This document shows positions 17,995 through 26,675 of a DNA stretch of 64,000 nt, piece after piece. The notes under the pieces are model-generated. The model saw nothing but the letters and a program-made list of their open reading frames with translations, was not told where the DNA came from and did no database searches. Location: positions 124,001 to 188,000 of IMG/VR virus record IMGVR_UViG_3300017917_003822. The stretch is one strand, 5' to 3'. The DNA is from a virus. Position numbers and translations under genes: made by a program. Position 1 is the first letter of the stretch, and each line of letters begins with the position of its first letter.

Positions 17995-19782
17995 ATGGAT
18001 AAAGTTAATAAAACAATTGAGGTACTTACAGATTTCGAACACATCATTAAAAGACCGACTATGTATGTTGGTTCGGTTAAGAAAAGTGAAGAAACCCTTC
18101 CGATTATAGGCGACGGTTTCATTAAAGCAGTCACAAAGGAACATTCGATAGGAATGTATAAATTGTTTGACGAGGTCTTTGCTAATTCAGTTGACGAAGC
18201 TAAGAGAATGTCGGTGCCCATGAAAAAAATCACGGTTGAGGTTGATGTCAAGGATAATAAAATATCAATCACAGATACCGGTGATGGATTTACTAACGGT
18301 TCTACTATCAATAAGAAAAGTGGATTAAGTAATATCGAGACCGCTGTTTCTATGCTTAGAGCAGGTTCAAATTTCGACAATGATAACATCAGCGAATCGA
18401 TAGTTGGTACTAATGGTATGGGTGTGAGTTTAGTTAATGCTCTCTCAACCAGATTCGAGATCGAAACAACAAATAGTAAGGAGACATATTTCCAATACTG
18501 GGATTCCTTTATAGCTGGAAGTGCCAAGGTAACTCCAAAAACGAAAAGTAAATCAACAGGAACTAGAGTTTCCTTTGTTCCGAACAGCTCAGTTTTTGAT
18601 GGTTCTAGATGGGACTATTCAACAATCAAATCCTATCTCTGTTTAAAGAAAAGAGTACTTGAGACCGAAGAAAAAACTTCATCTCTTAAGGTGGAATTCA
18701 TTTGGAATGGTAAGTCTGAAATTATCGAATCCGAGCTAAAACCAGATTGGTCACATAAGACAAACATCGGAGAAATATTAGTCTGGGAGAAAAGACCTGA
18801 AGCTGGAACGTTCTCATTTGTAAATAGTGCACTATGTACCGGAATACATCAAAAGATAGTTCAGGATAGAATCAATATTCAGCTCGAAGACACACTAGGA
18901 CACCATTTTTACGACACTTTAATCATTTTGAATCTATCACCTAAGATTGTCCGTTTTGGTGACCAAAACAAGACTAAATTCGTTTCTAAGAGGGAGGAGG
19001 TAGAACCCACAATAGTTAGAAGTTTTGATTCTGCTCTTAATAAGTTTTATAAGAGTGATATTTTTAAGAGAATCAAAAAAGCTGTTGATGATAGAAAGAA
19101 GGACACCGAACTTAAAAAAATAAGAAAGGAAAAGAAATCGATAAGAATAAAGCACTCCAATAAATATTTTCCAGCAACTTCAACTAAGGCGGAGAATCTT
19201 TTTATAGTCGAAGGACTAAGTGCAATGGGATCAATCCTACAGAAAAGAGATCCAAAGAAGGACGGAGTTTATGCACTTAAGGGTAAAATTAAAAATGCTA
19301 GAAGTCTTTCAGATCTTTCTGACAATAGAGAAATTCTTGAGCTTATGCAGATTTTAAATCTGGACCCGGAAGGACAAAATTTAGTGTGTCCATTTGAGAG
19401 GGTAGTGATAGCAACGGATCAGGATCCTGATGGTGCTCATATCACCTCACTTTTAATTAACCTCTTTTATAGCTGGTTCCCATGGATGGTTAAACAAGGG
19501 AGAGTTCATTTTCTAGAAACTCCTTTAGTTACGGTGGGAGATCGAGCTAAGAAATATTACTATTCACTTGATGAGTTTAAAAAGGGAGCCGGTAAAGGTG
19601 AAAAATCTAACGTTAGATATCTTAAAGGTCTAGGTTCACTTTCTCTTGAAGATTGGGATTATGTTATGAAGAACAAGAGAATTATAGCATTGAAGGAAGA
19701 CCCCCAAACCAAGAAGCACTTAGAGATGGCATTCGGTAAATCAGCTAATGAAAGAAAAAAGTGGTTAGGATCCGAGAAATAA
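17995..19782 (+). CDS. DNA topoisomerase II large subunit (T4 gp39/gp60-like)
   Basis: 595 residues. The GHKL ATPase is seen in EVFANSVDEAKRM, ITDTGDGFTNGS and VGTNGMGVSLVNALS (about 55-150). The transducer follows, and the TOPRIM domain starts near 400 with LFIVEGLSAMGSILQ and the metal-binding ATDQDPDGAHITSLLINLFY near 473. It lacks the long C-terminal extension of bacterial GyrB, as in T4. In T4 this subunit is split into gp39 and gp60; here it is one chain. It acts with the medium subunit at 22746 to relax or unlink DNA during replication. Confidence 0.93.
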   Translation: MDKVNKTIEVLTDFEHIIKRPTMYVGSVKKSEETLPIIGDGFIKAVTKEHSIGMYKLFDEVFANSVDEAKRMSVPMKKITVEVDVKDNKISITDTGDGFTNGSTINKKSGLSNIETAVSMLRAGSNFDNDNISESIVGTNGMGVSLVNALSTRFEIETTNSKETYFQYWDSFIAGSAKVTPKTKSKSTGTRVSFVPNSSVFDGSRWDYSTIKSYLCLKKRVLETEEKTSSLKVEFIWNGKSEIIESELKPDWSHKTNIGEILVWEKRPEAGTFSFVNSALCTGIHQKIVQDRINIQLEDTLGHHFYDTLIILNLSPKIVRFGDQNKTKFVSKREEVEPTIVRSFDSALNKFYKSDIFKRIKKAVDDRKKDTELKKIRKEKKSIRIKHSNKYFPATSTKAENLFIVEGLSAMGSILQKRDPKKDGVYALKGKIKNARSLSDLSDNREILELMQILNLDPEGQNLVCPFERVVIATDQDPDGAHITSLLINLFYSWFPWMVKQGRVHFLETPLVTVGDRAKKYYYSLDEFKKGAGKGEKSNVRYLKGLGSLSLEDWDYVMKNKRIIALKEDPQTKKHLEMAFGKSANERKKWLGSEK

Positions 19783-19814
19783 TTTTTTTAGATCGATTTT
19801 TTTAATTACATTTG
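19783..19814 (+). promoter_or_regulatory. Host-like promoter (poly-T, AGATC, 12 bp, TACATTTG)
   Basis: Same geometry as the other four sites with TAnnTTTG; TACATTTG is followed 24 nt later by the ATG at 19839. Confidence 0.65.
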
Positions 19815-19838
19815 CTGTATTAATTTTATACATTGTAC

Positions 19839-20771
19839 ATGGAAAGAAGATATGGTTATTGTTGCATAAATCTATCACTCTCGGAGTCTAAGGAAAAAGT
19901 AACAACAAATAGAGGAATGGTCAAAAAAACATTTTTAGAAAGAGGTCTAGAATATGCCTCCGAGCTTGCTTTAAAGAATGTTATTGATCTCAGGAGAGTT
20001 TTAGAATGGAATGACGACAACAATATAAGGATGTATAGAATGTCCAGTGATATATTTCCTTGGTCTTCCGAATACGAGATAAGTGATCTCCCTGATTACG
20101 ATCAGATTTCATTAATTTTAAAATCTTGTGGAGACTTTGCAAAAAGAACAGACCAGAGAATAACATTTCATCCGTCACCTTATGGGGTTTTAGCTTCTGC
20201 TAACCCTGCCGTTGTTGAAAACGCCATTAAGGAATTGAATCAACACGGTGAGATTTTTGATATGATGGGATTAGATCAGACACATTTCTATCCAATCAAC
20301 ATTCACGTAAACACAACACAGCCATCAAAAGAGGAAGCTGCAGGCAGGTTCTGTTTAAATTTCCAAAGATTGTCTGATTCTGTTAAGAAAAGATTGGTTG
20401 TGGAGGTTGATGATAAAAAATCTCAATATACAGCTGTTGATTTGTTCCATATGATACATAAGCCACTAGGAATTCCAATTACTTTTGATTATTTACATAA
20501 CCAGTGTAATCCATCAATGTATAATGAGGAGGAAGCTTTATCTCTTTGTCTTTCAACTTGGCCAGATGGAATACCAGCAATTACTCATTATTCCGATTCC
20601 AAAAAAATATACGAAGACAACACGGCAAAGGAAGTTGCTCATACCGACTGGATATGGGGAAAGGTCGAAACTTATGGTCTGGATTTCGATATAGAATTTG
20701 AGGTAAAAATGAAAGACAAGGCTCTTTTGAAATTCCTAGAAAAAAAAGATTTTTTATATGAAAAACAGTAA
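19839..20771 (+). CDS. UV damage endonuclease (UvdE/UvsE family)
   Basis: About 310 residues from ATG 19839; a TTG six bases earlier is possible but weaker. It matches the UVDE TIM-barrel: RYGYCCINLSL at the start, MYRMSSDIFPWSSEYE, ITFHPSPYGVLAS, INIHVNTTQPSKEEAAGRFC, LVVEVDDKK, PITFDYLHNQCNPS and ITHYSDSKK, carrying the His, Glu and Asp metal ligands. The enzyme nicks 5' to pyrimidine dimers and other lesions. With the Fpg-like and MBD4-like glycosylases it gives the phage three repair activities. Its 3' end overlaps the next small gene by 14 nt. Confidence 0.9.
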   Translation: MERRYGYCCINLSLSESKEKVTTNRGMVKKTFLERGLEYASELALKNVIDLRRVLEWNDDNNIRMYRMSSDIFPWSSEYEISDLPDYDQISLILKSCGDFAKRTDQRITFHPSPYGVLASANPAVVENAIKELNQHGEIFDMMGLDQTHFYPINIHVNTTQPSKEEAAGRFCLNFQRLSDSVKKRLVVEVDDKKSQYTAVDLFHMIHKPLGIPITFDYLHNQCNPSMYNEEEALSLCLSTWPDGIPAITHYSDSKKIYEDNTAKEVAHTDWIWGKVETYGLDFDIEFEVKMKDKALLKFLEKKDFLYEKQ

Positions 20772-20982
20772 AGAAATAGAGGATTTTGAAAAATCCATTA
20801 ATGGCCCTGAAAATTCAGAGATAAAATACACAATCGATAGGTCGATAGAGGCATCTGTTAGATATGAGTACCTTATCGAGAACTATGGTAAGGAGAAGGT
20901 TGATAGCGTGGTTCCTGATTTTCTTGAATTGTACGATAGTGAAATCTTCTCGGAGATCAAGAAAAAATTAGAGTCTGAGTAA
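20758..20982 (+). CDS. Small orphan protein
   Basis: 74 residues, acidic and apparently all-helical. It overlaps the end of the UV endonuclease gene by 14 nt and ends 2 nt before the next ATG, so it is translationally coupled in this operon. Nothing in it identifies a function. Confidence 0.6.
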   Translation: MKNSKEIEDFEKSINGPENSEIKYTIDRSIEASVRYEYLIENYGKEKVDSVVPDFLELYDSEIFSEIKKKLESE

Positions 20983-20984
20983 TA

Positions 20985-21335
20985 ATGGATAGTCTAGATG
21001 GAGGTGGATTTACATTTGGTGCTGTTGAACCACCACAACATCCACAATACAAAATACTGAGAAAGCACATAGAAAGATCGATACAGGATATTTTTCTCGG
21101 ATCGCTAAGGAATCAGGACGTTGAATTCCTATATGTTTTTGAAACGGAGGAACAAATTGACGGATTTATAAAAAGAACTCTATCATACTGGGAAAAATTC
21201 GAAAAGTATGAGATTTGTAAGGAAGTCCTGGATCTCTCTGTAACACTTAAGGAAAAATGGAAAACTCGAGACGATCTAAGGGAGAGTGAGGGTGTAATAA
21301 GAATAAAGGATATATTCGGATCAACTTTTAAATAA
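20985..21335 (+). CDS. Small orphan of the YEICK paralogue family
   Basis: 116 residues. Its segment FIKRTLSYWEKFEKYEICKEVLDL closely resembles segments in three adjacent small genes at 37741, 38043 and 38255, all with a pattern (Y/F)-E-x-C-(K/S) followed by hydrophobic positions. They look like paralogues of unknown function. Its stop is directly followed by the dnaJ start, so it is in the dnaJ operon. Confidence 0.6.
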   Translation: MDSLDGGGFTFGAVEPPQHPQYKILRKHIERSIQDIFLGSLRNQDVEFLYVFETEEQIDGFIKRTLSYWEKFEKYEICKEVLDLSVTLKEKWKTRDDLRESEGVIRIKDIFGSTFK

Positions 21336-22379
21336 ATGAAAGATTATTATAAAATATTAGGGGTTTCCAGACAAGCCACTCCAGACGAAATCAAGAAAGC
21401 ATATAGAACTTTAGCAATAAAATATCATCCGGATAAAACTGGAAATGATAAGGATGCTGAAATGAAATTCAAGGAGGTCTCTGAGGCATACGAAACTCTA
21501 TCTGACCCGGAAAAGAAATCTTCCTATGACAACCCATATTTTGGAGGTAGCAATGCATTTAATGACATGTTCAGAAATGCTTTCAATGGCAGAAATCCCT
21601 ACCAAAGTGCAGATTTTTCTTCGTTCTTTACTAGAGGAAATCCTGCTCATGAGCCAATGATAAGCAAGGGAAAAAACATTAATATTTATGTTAGCGTCAC
21701 ACTGGAGGAGATGATGAATGGAACAGTTAAGAAGGTTAAGGTCAACCGAAGAGTTCTATGTGATCCCTGCAAGGGTACAGGGGCAGAAAACGGGGAAACT
21801 GTTAACTGTTCAAGTTGTGGAGGTGTTGGTAGAATTAACAAGACGGTACACCATGCATTCGGTGAGGTTGTTATGCAAGAAACATGTAGATCCTGTAATG
21901 GGGTGGGTTCAATAGCAAAATCATACTGTAAGGAATGTTCGGGAGCAGGCACAGTCAGAAAGGAGGAGGAACTTGATATAAACATTCCGAAGGGATCTAT
22001 CAGCGGAGTTTCTTATTTGGTTGTTGGTAAGGGAGACTGGGCAAGATCTCCGTCAAATCCTGGTGATTTGATAGTTAATGTCGAGGAATATGTTCATCCA
22101 GTTTACGTTAGAGATGGGATTAATTTAATACACAATAAATACATTTCATTTAAGGAAGCATGTCTTGGTATCGATGTTGATCTCCCAAATTTAAAGGGAT
22201 CTACGCTCAGAATAAAAATACCACCTGGAACTTCTCCGGGTAAGATACTAAGATTACATGCAAAAGGTCTTCCCGAGTTCAACGGATTTGGGAATGGTGA
22301 CATTCTAGTTAAAGTTCATATATTAATACCTCAGGATCTAACTGAGGAACAAATTAAAGCATTAGATTATTTCGATTAG
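21336..22379 (+). CDS. dnaJ: Chaperone DnaJ (Hsp40), class I
   Basis: 347 residues. The J domain (1-65) has DYYKILGVSRQATPDEIKKAYRTLA and the essential HPD in YHPDKTG. A short Gly/Phe/Asn linker follows, then four zinc-binding repeats CDPCKGTG, CSSCGGVG, CRSCNGVG and CKECSGAG (about 145-205), and the C-terminal substrate domain (ILRLHAKGLPEFNGFGNGDILVKV). It delivers clients to DnaK (4664) and stimulates its ATPase. Bacterial class I DnaJ is about 375 residues, so only the linker and end are trimmed. It lies 15 kb from dnaK and is not in the same operon. Confidence 0.95.
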   Translation: MKDYYKILGVSRQATPDEIKKAYRTLAIKYHPDKTGNDKDAEMKFKEVSEAYETLSDPEKKSSYDNPYFGGSNAFNDMFRNAFNGRNPYQSADFSSFFTRGNPAHEPMISKGKNINIYVSVTLEEMMNGTVKKVKVNRRVLCDPCKGTGAENGETVNCSSCGGVGRINKTVHHAFGEVVMQETCRSCNGVGSIAKSYCKECSGAGTVRKEEELDINIPKGSISGVSYLVVGKGDWARSPSNPGDLIVNVEEYVHPVYVRDGINLIHNKYISFKEACLGIDVDLPNLKGSTLRIKIPPGTSPGKILRLHAKGLPEFNGFGNGDILVKVHILIPQDLTEEQIKALDYFD

Positions 22380-22380
22380 T

Positions 22381-22743
22381 ATGGAGATGTTAATATTTTT
22401 ATTGTTTACTGGATGGAGCATAACATCCGGTATAGTGAACGGATCTCTCCTTGATCCGATAAGAAATTGGGTTTTTGTAAAAGCACCTTTTTTCAGTAAG
22501 CTTTTTACGTGCATTCGTTGTTTGGGTTTTTGGGTTGGATTTTTACTTTTTGGTAGTCTTACTTTCCTTGAGATAATTGGTCCAGTGATTCCTGGACTGG
22601 AATCAGGGTCGATCATTAACTACCTTCTTTTTCCGTTCATACAGAGCGGTAGCGGAATCCTTATTGAGTCGGTAATCATTTTCCTTATGAGAGATAGAAA
22701 GATTGAAATAAACAACTATAACACGCCAGATAAGAAAAATTAA
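22381..22743 (+). CDS. Small integral membrane protein
   Basis: 120 residues with three or four predicted membrane spans (about 2-22, 42-65, 82-100). The motif LFTCIRCLGFWVGFLLFG resembles the C-x-x-C-x-G-F-W motif of phage and bacterial DUF1360-type membrane proteins, whose role is unknown. It begins 1 nt after dnaJ and ends 2 nt before the topoisomerase subunit. A holin function cannot be excluded, but the position among replication genes does not support it. Confidence 0.6.
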   Translation: MEMLIFLLFTGWSITSGIVNGSLLDPIRNWVFVKAPFFSKLFTCIRCLGFWVGFLLFGSLTFLEIIGPVIPGLESGSIINYLLFPFIQSGSGILIESVIIFLMRDRKIEINNYNTPDKKN

Positions 22744-22745
22744 GT

Positions 22746-24155
22746 ATGAACAAATATTTGAATATAACCGACCAGATAAACACACAGTATAGAACGTATG
22801 CACTCTATGTTCTTCAAAGTAGAGGAATTCCTAATTTTTATGATGCACTAACTCCAGTTCAGAGGTTAATTTTAGAAAACTCACCTAGTAAGTTTAATAA
22901 GACAATTGGATTAGTTGGTGAGGTCATTAAAACTGGTCTTTATCACCACGGGGATTCTTCTTTAGCTGGTGCAATCTCTAAGCTAGCAAGACCTTTTGGG
23001 TGTTCCTATGGTATTCTTGAGGGTGACGGATTTTTCGGATCCCCAGTAAATCCAAGTCCTTCCGCTCCGAGATACACCTCAGTTAAAATAAACCAGAAAG
23101 TCAAGGATATTATTTCGAAGAATTATGATCTGAATGAAAAAAACAGTGAGGGTGGTCATGACTGGATTCATGTCGAAGTTCCGCTTGGTCTTTTGACACA
23201 CGTTGTTGGTATTGCTGTTGGGTATAGAAGTAATATACTTCCCAGAAAATTTGAGGATATAGTTGAATACCTTCAGGGCTCACCAAAATTACTTAAACCA
23301 TATTTCAAGGACTTCTCTGGTAAAATAACCAAGTACATGAATGAGGAAAATACATGGTTAATAGAGAGTGGAATTGAAATAGATCAGAATAAAAAGACGA
23401 TAAGAATTTTCGATCTCCCTCCAGTAATGAGATATGATAGCTTCATAAACAAACTGGAGGAGAAACTAGAAAGAACCGGACATGATTATCGTATAGAAAA
23501 TAGATCACAGAGCAAATGTGAATTGATAGTTTCTTTAAGAGGAATAGGTAACTCAGATGCTTTCAAAGATGTTTGTGACGTTGTTTCTAAACTTACCAAG
23601 ATAATTGTAAAGGAGGATATTATTTTTATCAAGGATGGTAACGTGATGGAATTCAGTTCAGTTAAGGAGTATTTGGATCATTTCAGGGGACATTTAGAAT
23701 TTGTCAGGTTAAAAAGATTAATGAGAGACGAGGCTAACCATTCCAGAGAACTTGCTTTTCTGGAGGCTAAACTCAAATTTCTTAATTTCATGGTTGCCAA
23801 AAAAAGAACCAATGATGAGATCTTCAAATTTTTAGGAGATTTTGAGGGTTGGATTTCTGCTAGACTACAGAGAATAGAAGCTGTGAAACTAAGTGCTGAA
23901 CATATTAAACAAACTGAAATAGACATACAGGAGCTTAAAAAGAAAATAGCACAAACTAAGAAGGATATTAAAGAACAGGATAAGGTATACAAATCCCGAA
24001 TGAAGGATATCCAAAAAATGGCCAAAGGTAAAAACACCAGATTCACAAACACAGCACTATTCGAACCTACCCATTCTGACGGTATAGAAATATTCCAGAT
24101 AGTTGAAGAGGAAGAGGAAAATAACGCGGAAGAAATTGAAGAAGATGAAATATAA
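22746..24155 (+). CDS. DNA topoisomerase II medium subunit (T4 gp52-like)
   Basis: 469 residues, similar in length to T4 gp52 (442) and lacking the GyrA C-terminal wrapping domain. It shows the GyrA/ParC core: GIPNFYDALTPVQRLIL, TGLYHHGDSSLAGAISKLARPFG, and SPSAPRYTSVKI with the catalytic tyrosine that forms the covalent DNA link near residue 115. A coiled-coil (about 395-430) precedes an acidic end. It cuts and rejoins DNA with the ATPase subunit at 17995. The two genes are separated by repair and chaperone genes. Confidence 0.93.
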   Translation: MNKYLNITDQINTQYRTYALYVLQSRGIPNFYDALTPVQRLILENSPSKFNKTIGLVGEVIKTGLYHHGDSSLAGAISKLARPFGCSYGILEGDGFFGSPVNPSPSAPRYTSVKINQKVKDIISKNYDLNEKNSEGGHDWIHVEVPLGLLTHVVGIAVGYRSNILPRKFEDIVEYLQGSPKLLKPYFKDFSGKITKYMNEENTWLIESGIEIDQNKKTIRIFDLPPVMRYDSFINKLEEKLERTGHDYRIENRSQSKCELIVSLRGIGNSDAFKDVCDVVSKLTKIIVKEDIIFIKDGNVMEFSSVKEYLDHFRGHLEFVRLKRLMRDEANHSRELAFLEAKLKFLNFMVAKKRTNDEIFKFLGDFEGWISARLQRIEAVKLSAEHIKQTEIDIQELKKKIAQTKKDIKEQDKVYKSRMKDIQKMAKGKNTRFTNTALFEPTHSDGIEIFQIVEEEEENNAEEIEEDEI

Positions 24156-24192
24156 AAATAAAAACGACTAGAATATTTAAATAACAAAAATC

Positions 24193-24963
24193 ATGAAATT
24201 AAGAATTACAAGTATCCCAAATCTAATCTCCTTTCTAAAAAGAATGAAAACTGTTGACCGCAGTGTTATTTTAGAATTAAATGGCGATAAATTATTTTCA
24301 AAGGTTCACACTGCAGATAAATCAGTAATGAAATATTCGAGTGTAGTCTTCAGCGATGTTTTGGAAGGTGAGATTGACTGGAAAGCCGTAAATGCGGACA
24401 GAATTAAAATCGGTATCATTGACATTACAAGACTAATAGAGGCCTTCAAGCACTTCAGACCAGAGGAGGAGGTTCACATTGAGCTTTCCCTAGCAACATC
24501 TGGTGATTCTTGTGTTGCTAATGAGATTAAACTGGTTTCATCTTCACTTAACATTAAATTAAGATGTGCCGATTTAACTTTATTGTCATACGTCGAGGAT
24601 AGTATACTAAATCTTGTACATTCCAAGGAGGAATGGGAGGCTAATTTTAGAATTTATCAATCTGATTTCAGTACAATAATTTCTTTATGTGGTCTAGAAA
24701 CCAATTCGGAGGAGATATTATGTTTTGAGGTGAAGGAAAAGAACGTCCATGCTATTGGTGAATCTTTTAATTATAAATTGAACATAGGATCTTCGGAAAT
24801 TATTTTTGAAAATCCCGAAACAACATCCTCTCCAAATATTTACAAAAATCAACTTTCTTACATGGAGCAGGAAACATGTCAAGTTTATGTGCATGAAAAT
24901 AGATTGGTTCTTGTTTCAGAACAATCATCAACATCAATTGCTATCGGATTAGTAGAAAAATAA
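24193..24963 (+). CDS. Probable DNA polymerase sliding clamp (T4 gp45-like)
   Basis: 256 residues. Length and composition (acidic, beta-rich, repeated hydrophobic strands) fit the trimeric gp45 clamp (228 in T4). The N-terminal MKLRITSIPNLISFLKRM, the internal IKIGIIDITRLIEAFKHF, and the C-terminal CQVYVHENRLVLVSEQSSTSIAIGLVEK resemble clamp strands. It tethers the polymerase to DNA and, in T4, activates late transcription. It lies 6 nt before the C-terminal half of the polymerase, a context that supports the call. Sequence identity to known clamps looks low, so a structural comparison would settle it. Confidence 0.65.
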   Translation: MKLRITSIPNLISFLKRMKTVDRSVILELNGDKLFSKVHTADKSVMKYSSVVFSDVLEGEIDWKAVNADRIKIGIIDITRLIEAFKHFRPEEEVHIELSLATSGDSCVANEIKLVSSSLNIKLRCADLTLLSYVEDSILNLVHSKEEWEANFRIYQSDFSTIISLCGLETNSEEILCFEVKEKNVHAIGESFNYKLNIGSSEIIFENPETTSSPNIYKNQLSYMEQETCQVYVHENRLVLVSEQSSTSIAIGLVEK

Positions 24964-24969
24964 TAGACA

Positions 24970-26118
24970 ATGACTGCAGAGGAAAGAATAGAAATACAGG
25001 AAAAGATCGAAAGCCTGACTTCTCTTAAGAATGAGTTGAAAAACGAGGAACAGGCAATTAAATTGACAATGAACTCCATCTATGGTGCGATTGGTAACAA
25101 CTGGTTTGTTTGTTTCAACCCGGATGTAGCTGAAGCCGTTACTTTGCAGGGTCAGGATCTAATTAAATACTCGGAAAAAATTCTACATAAATATTTTCAC
25201 GAACATTGGCATCTTGACACGGAGCTCCATGAAAAGTTAGGAGTTACTGAGGTAAAGAAAGTAACCAAGCCTCTTGTTATTTATGGAGACACTGATTCTA
25301 ATTATGTTACATTCCAGGAGGTTGTCGATTCGTGTAACTATCAGGGAGATGCGAAGGATTTGATTTTAAAGATTAATGAATATAGACTTAATGAGTATTT
25401 AAGAAAATGCTTCGACATCTACTCTAAAAAATGGAACACTGACAACTATCAGGACTTTGAGCTTGAGACTCTTTCTTTTAATGCTATCTTTTTAGGTAAG
25501 AAAAAATACGTTGCTAACTTAGCTTATGACTCTGGTATTCACACTGATCCTCTTTCACAACTTAAATTTACTGGAGTTGAGATGATAAAGGGTGGGACCC
25601 CACCTTTTGTTAGAGAGAAATTGGTTTATTTAACAAGATTCATATTCTCCCGAGGTAGAAATTTTGACATAAGGGAGTTTGTTAGGGAACTTAAGAATAT
25701 CAAGAAGGAATTCAAAGTACAGGAGCCAAAGAATATATCTGCTTCGGTTAACATTAACAACTACGAAAAGTTTATATTAAATGATACCACTGCTTTTGAG
25801 GTTGCAAAAGCATGTCCGATTCACGTCAGAGCTTCCGGCTATCATAATTTCCTTCTAAATAATTCTAAATACAAGAGCAAATACTCTCTTATCAGAAGCT
25901 CAGAGAAGGTTAATTATTATTTCGTTAAAACAAAATCTGTGGCAGACAATAATGTTTTCGCATACCCTCAGGGAACATTTCCGTACGAGTTTGCCCCACC
26001 AATAGACTATGACGAGCAGTTTACCAAGACTATTCTCGATCCGATTAATAGATTTATTGAAGTAATGGGGTATAATAAGATAAGTCCAAATCTTTTCATG
26101 ATAAACGCTTTATTTTAA
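24970..26118 (+). CDS. DNA polymerase family B, C-terminal fragment (T4 gp43-like)
   Basis: 382 residues. A charged helical start (about 1-32, RIEIQEKIESLTSLKNELKNEE) leads into motif B, KLTMNSIYGAIGNNWF near 35-50, and motif C, VIYGDTDSNYVTF near 110, which holds the second catalytic Asp pair. The thumb follows, ending in ISPNLFMINALF. Exonuclease and motif A are missing and lie in the gene at 9102. The break falls in the fingers between motifs A and B, and both fragments carry charged helical ends that could mediate pairing. It is co-located with the clamp gene. Confidence 0.93.
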   Translation: MTAEERIEIQEKIESLTSLKNELKNEEQAIKLTMNSIYGAIGNNWFVCFNPDVAEAVTLQGQDLIKYSEKILHKYFHEHWHLDTELHEKLGVTEVKKVTKPLVIYGDTDSNYVTFQEVVDSCNYQGDAKDLILKINEYRLNEYLRKCFDIYSKKWNTDNYQDFELETLSFNAIFLGKKKYVANLAYDSGIHTDPLSQLKFTGVEMIKGGTPPFVREKLVYLTRFIFSRGRNFDIREFVRELKNIKKEFKVQEPKNISASVNINNYEKFILNDTTAFEVAKACPIHVRASGYHNFLLNNSKYKSKYSLIRSSEKVNYYFVKTKSVADNNVFAYPQGTFPYEFAPPIDYDEQFTKTILDPINRFIEVMGYNKISPNLFMINALF

Positions 26119-26119
26119 T

Positions 26120-26335
26120 ATGGGATTTAATGTAAGATATCTGCCAGAACTCGAGGTTCTCCTGGAAAGAAGAAAAAAATACGAAACTGATGAGGATTTT
26201 TTATGGGCAGTTGTCGGTAAATCTGATTCGATAGCTGGACCCAATAAATCTGTGGAATATCTTGATTCAATCTACGAGAAAATAAAAAACAAGGAGAAAA
26301 AAGAAGAAATTGAAAAAAGTGGAGAAGACGAATAA
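26120..26335 (+). CDS. Small orphan protein
   Basis: 71 residues, highly charged, with a Lys/Glu-rich helical C-terminus. It starts 1 nt after the polymerase fragment, so it is co-translated with it, and overlaps the following gene by 26 nt. It could be a replisome accessory by position, but nothing in the sequence shows this. Confidence 0.55.
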   Translation: MGFNVRYLPELEVLLERRKKYETDEDFLWAVVGKSDSIAGPNKSVEYLDSIYEKIKNKEKKEEIEKSGEDE

Positions 26336-26606
26336 AAACCGCAACTCTGAATCTTTCGACATATTAAGGGATTCCGAGGACTTCTCGGAATACCGACTCC
26401 TCATGATAGAGGAGGCTGATTTTATCTTATCCAATAAGAAAGAATATATTCAGCAGAGTTTTTTACCTGACGAGATTAAAATAATTAGAATCTGTGCCCT
26501 GATTGATTTCTTTATCTTGGAGGATGAGGATTCCATAGTTGATGATTTATTAAAGCTCGAGGAGGTTATAAGACTAAAAAAATTTATAAATTTAGGGTAC
26601 CTTTAA
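26310..26606 (+). CDS. Small orphan protein with TTG start
   Basis: 98 residues if the TTG at 26310 is used (a GTG at 26319 is the alternative; no early ATG exists). Acidic and all-helical (EEADFILSNKKEYIQQSF, DFFILEDEDSIVDDLLKLEEVIRL). It overlaps the previous gene by 26 nt in another frame. Function unknown. Confidence 0.5.
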   Translation: MKKVEKTNKNRNSESFDILRDSEDFSEYRLLMIEEADFILSNKKEYIQQSFLPDEIKIIRICALIDFFILEDEDSIVDDLLKLEEVIRLKKFINLGYL

Positions 26607-26639
26607 ATCACGCAGGAAGGTAAAACATTCTTCTGGTCT

Positions 26640-26651
26640 TGGATATATAGA
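26640..26651 (+). promoter_or_regulatory. Putative late promoter (TGGATATATAGA)
   Basis: Box 25 nt before the ATP-grasp gene, in the only gap of this stretch. Confidence 0.45.
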
Positions 26652-26675
26652 CTACTAAAATAATAAGAATAATTA

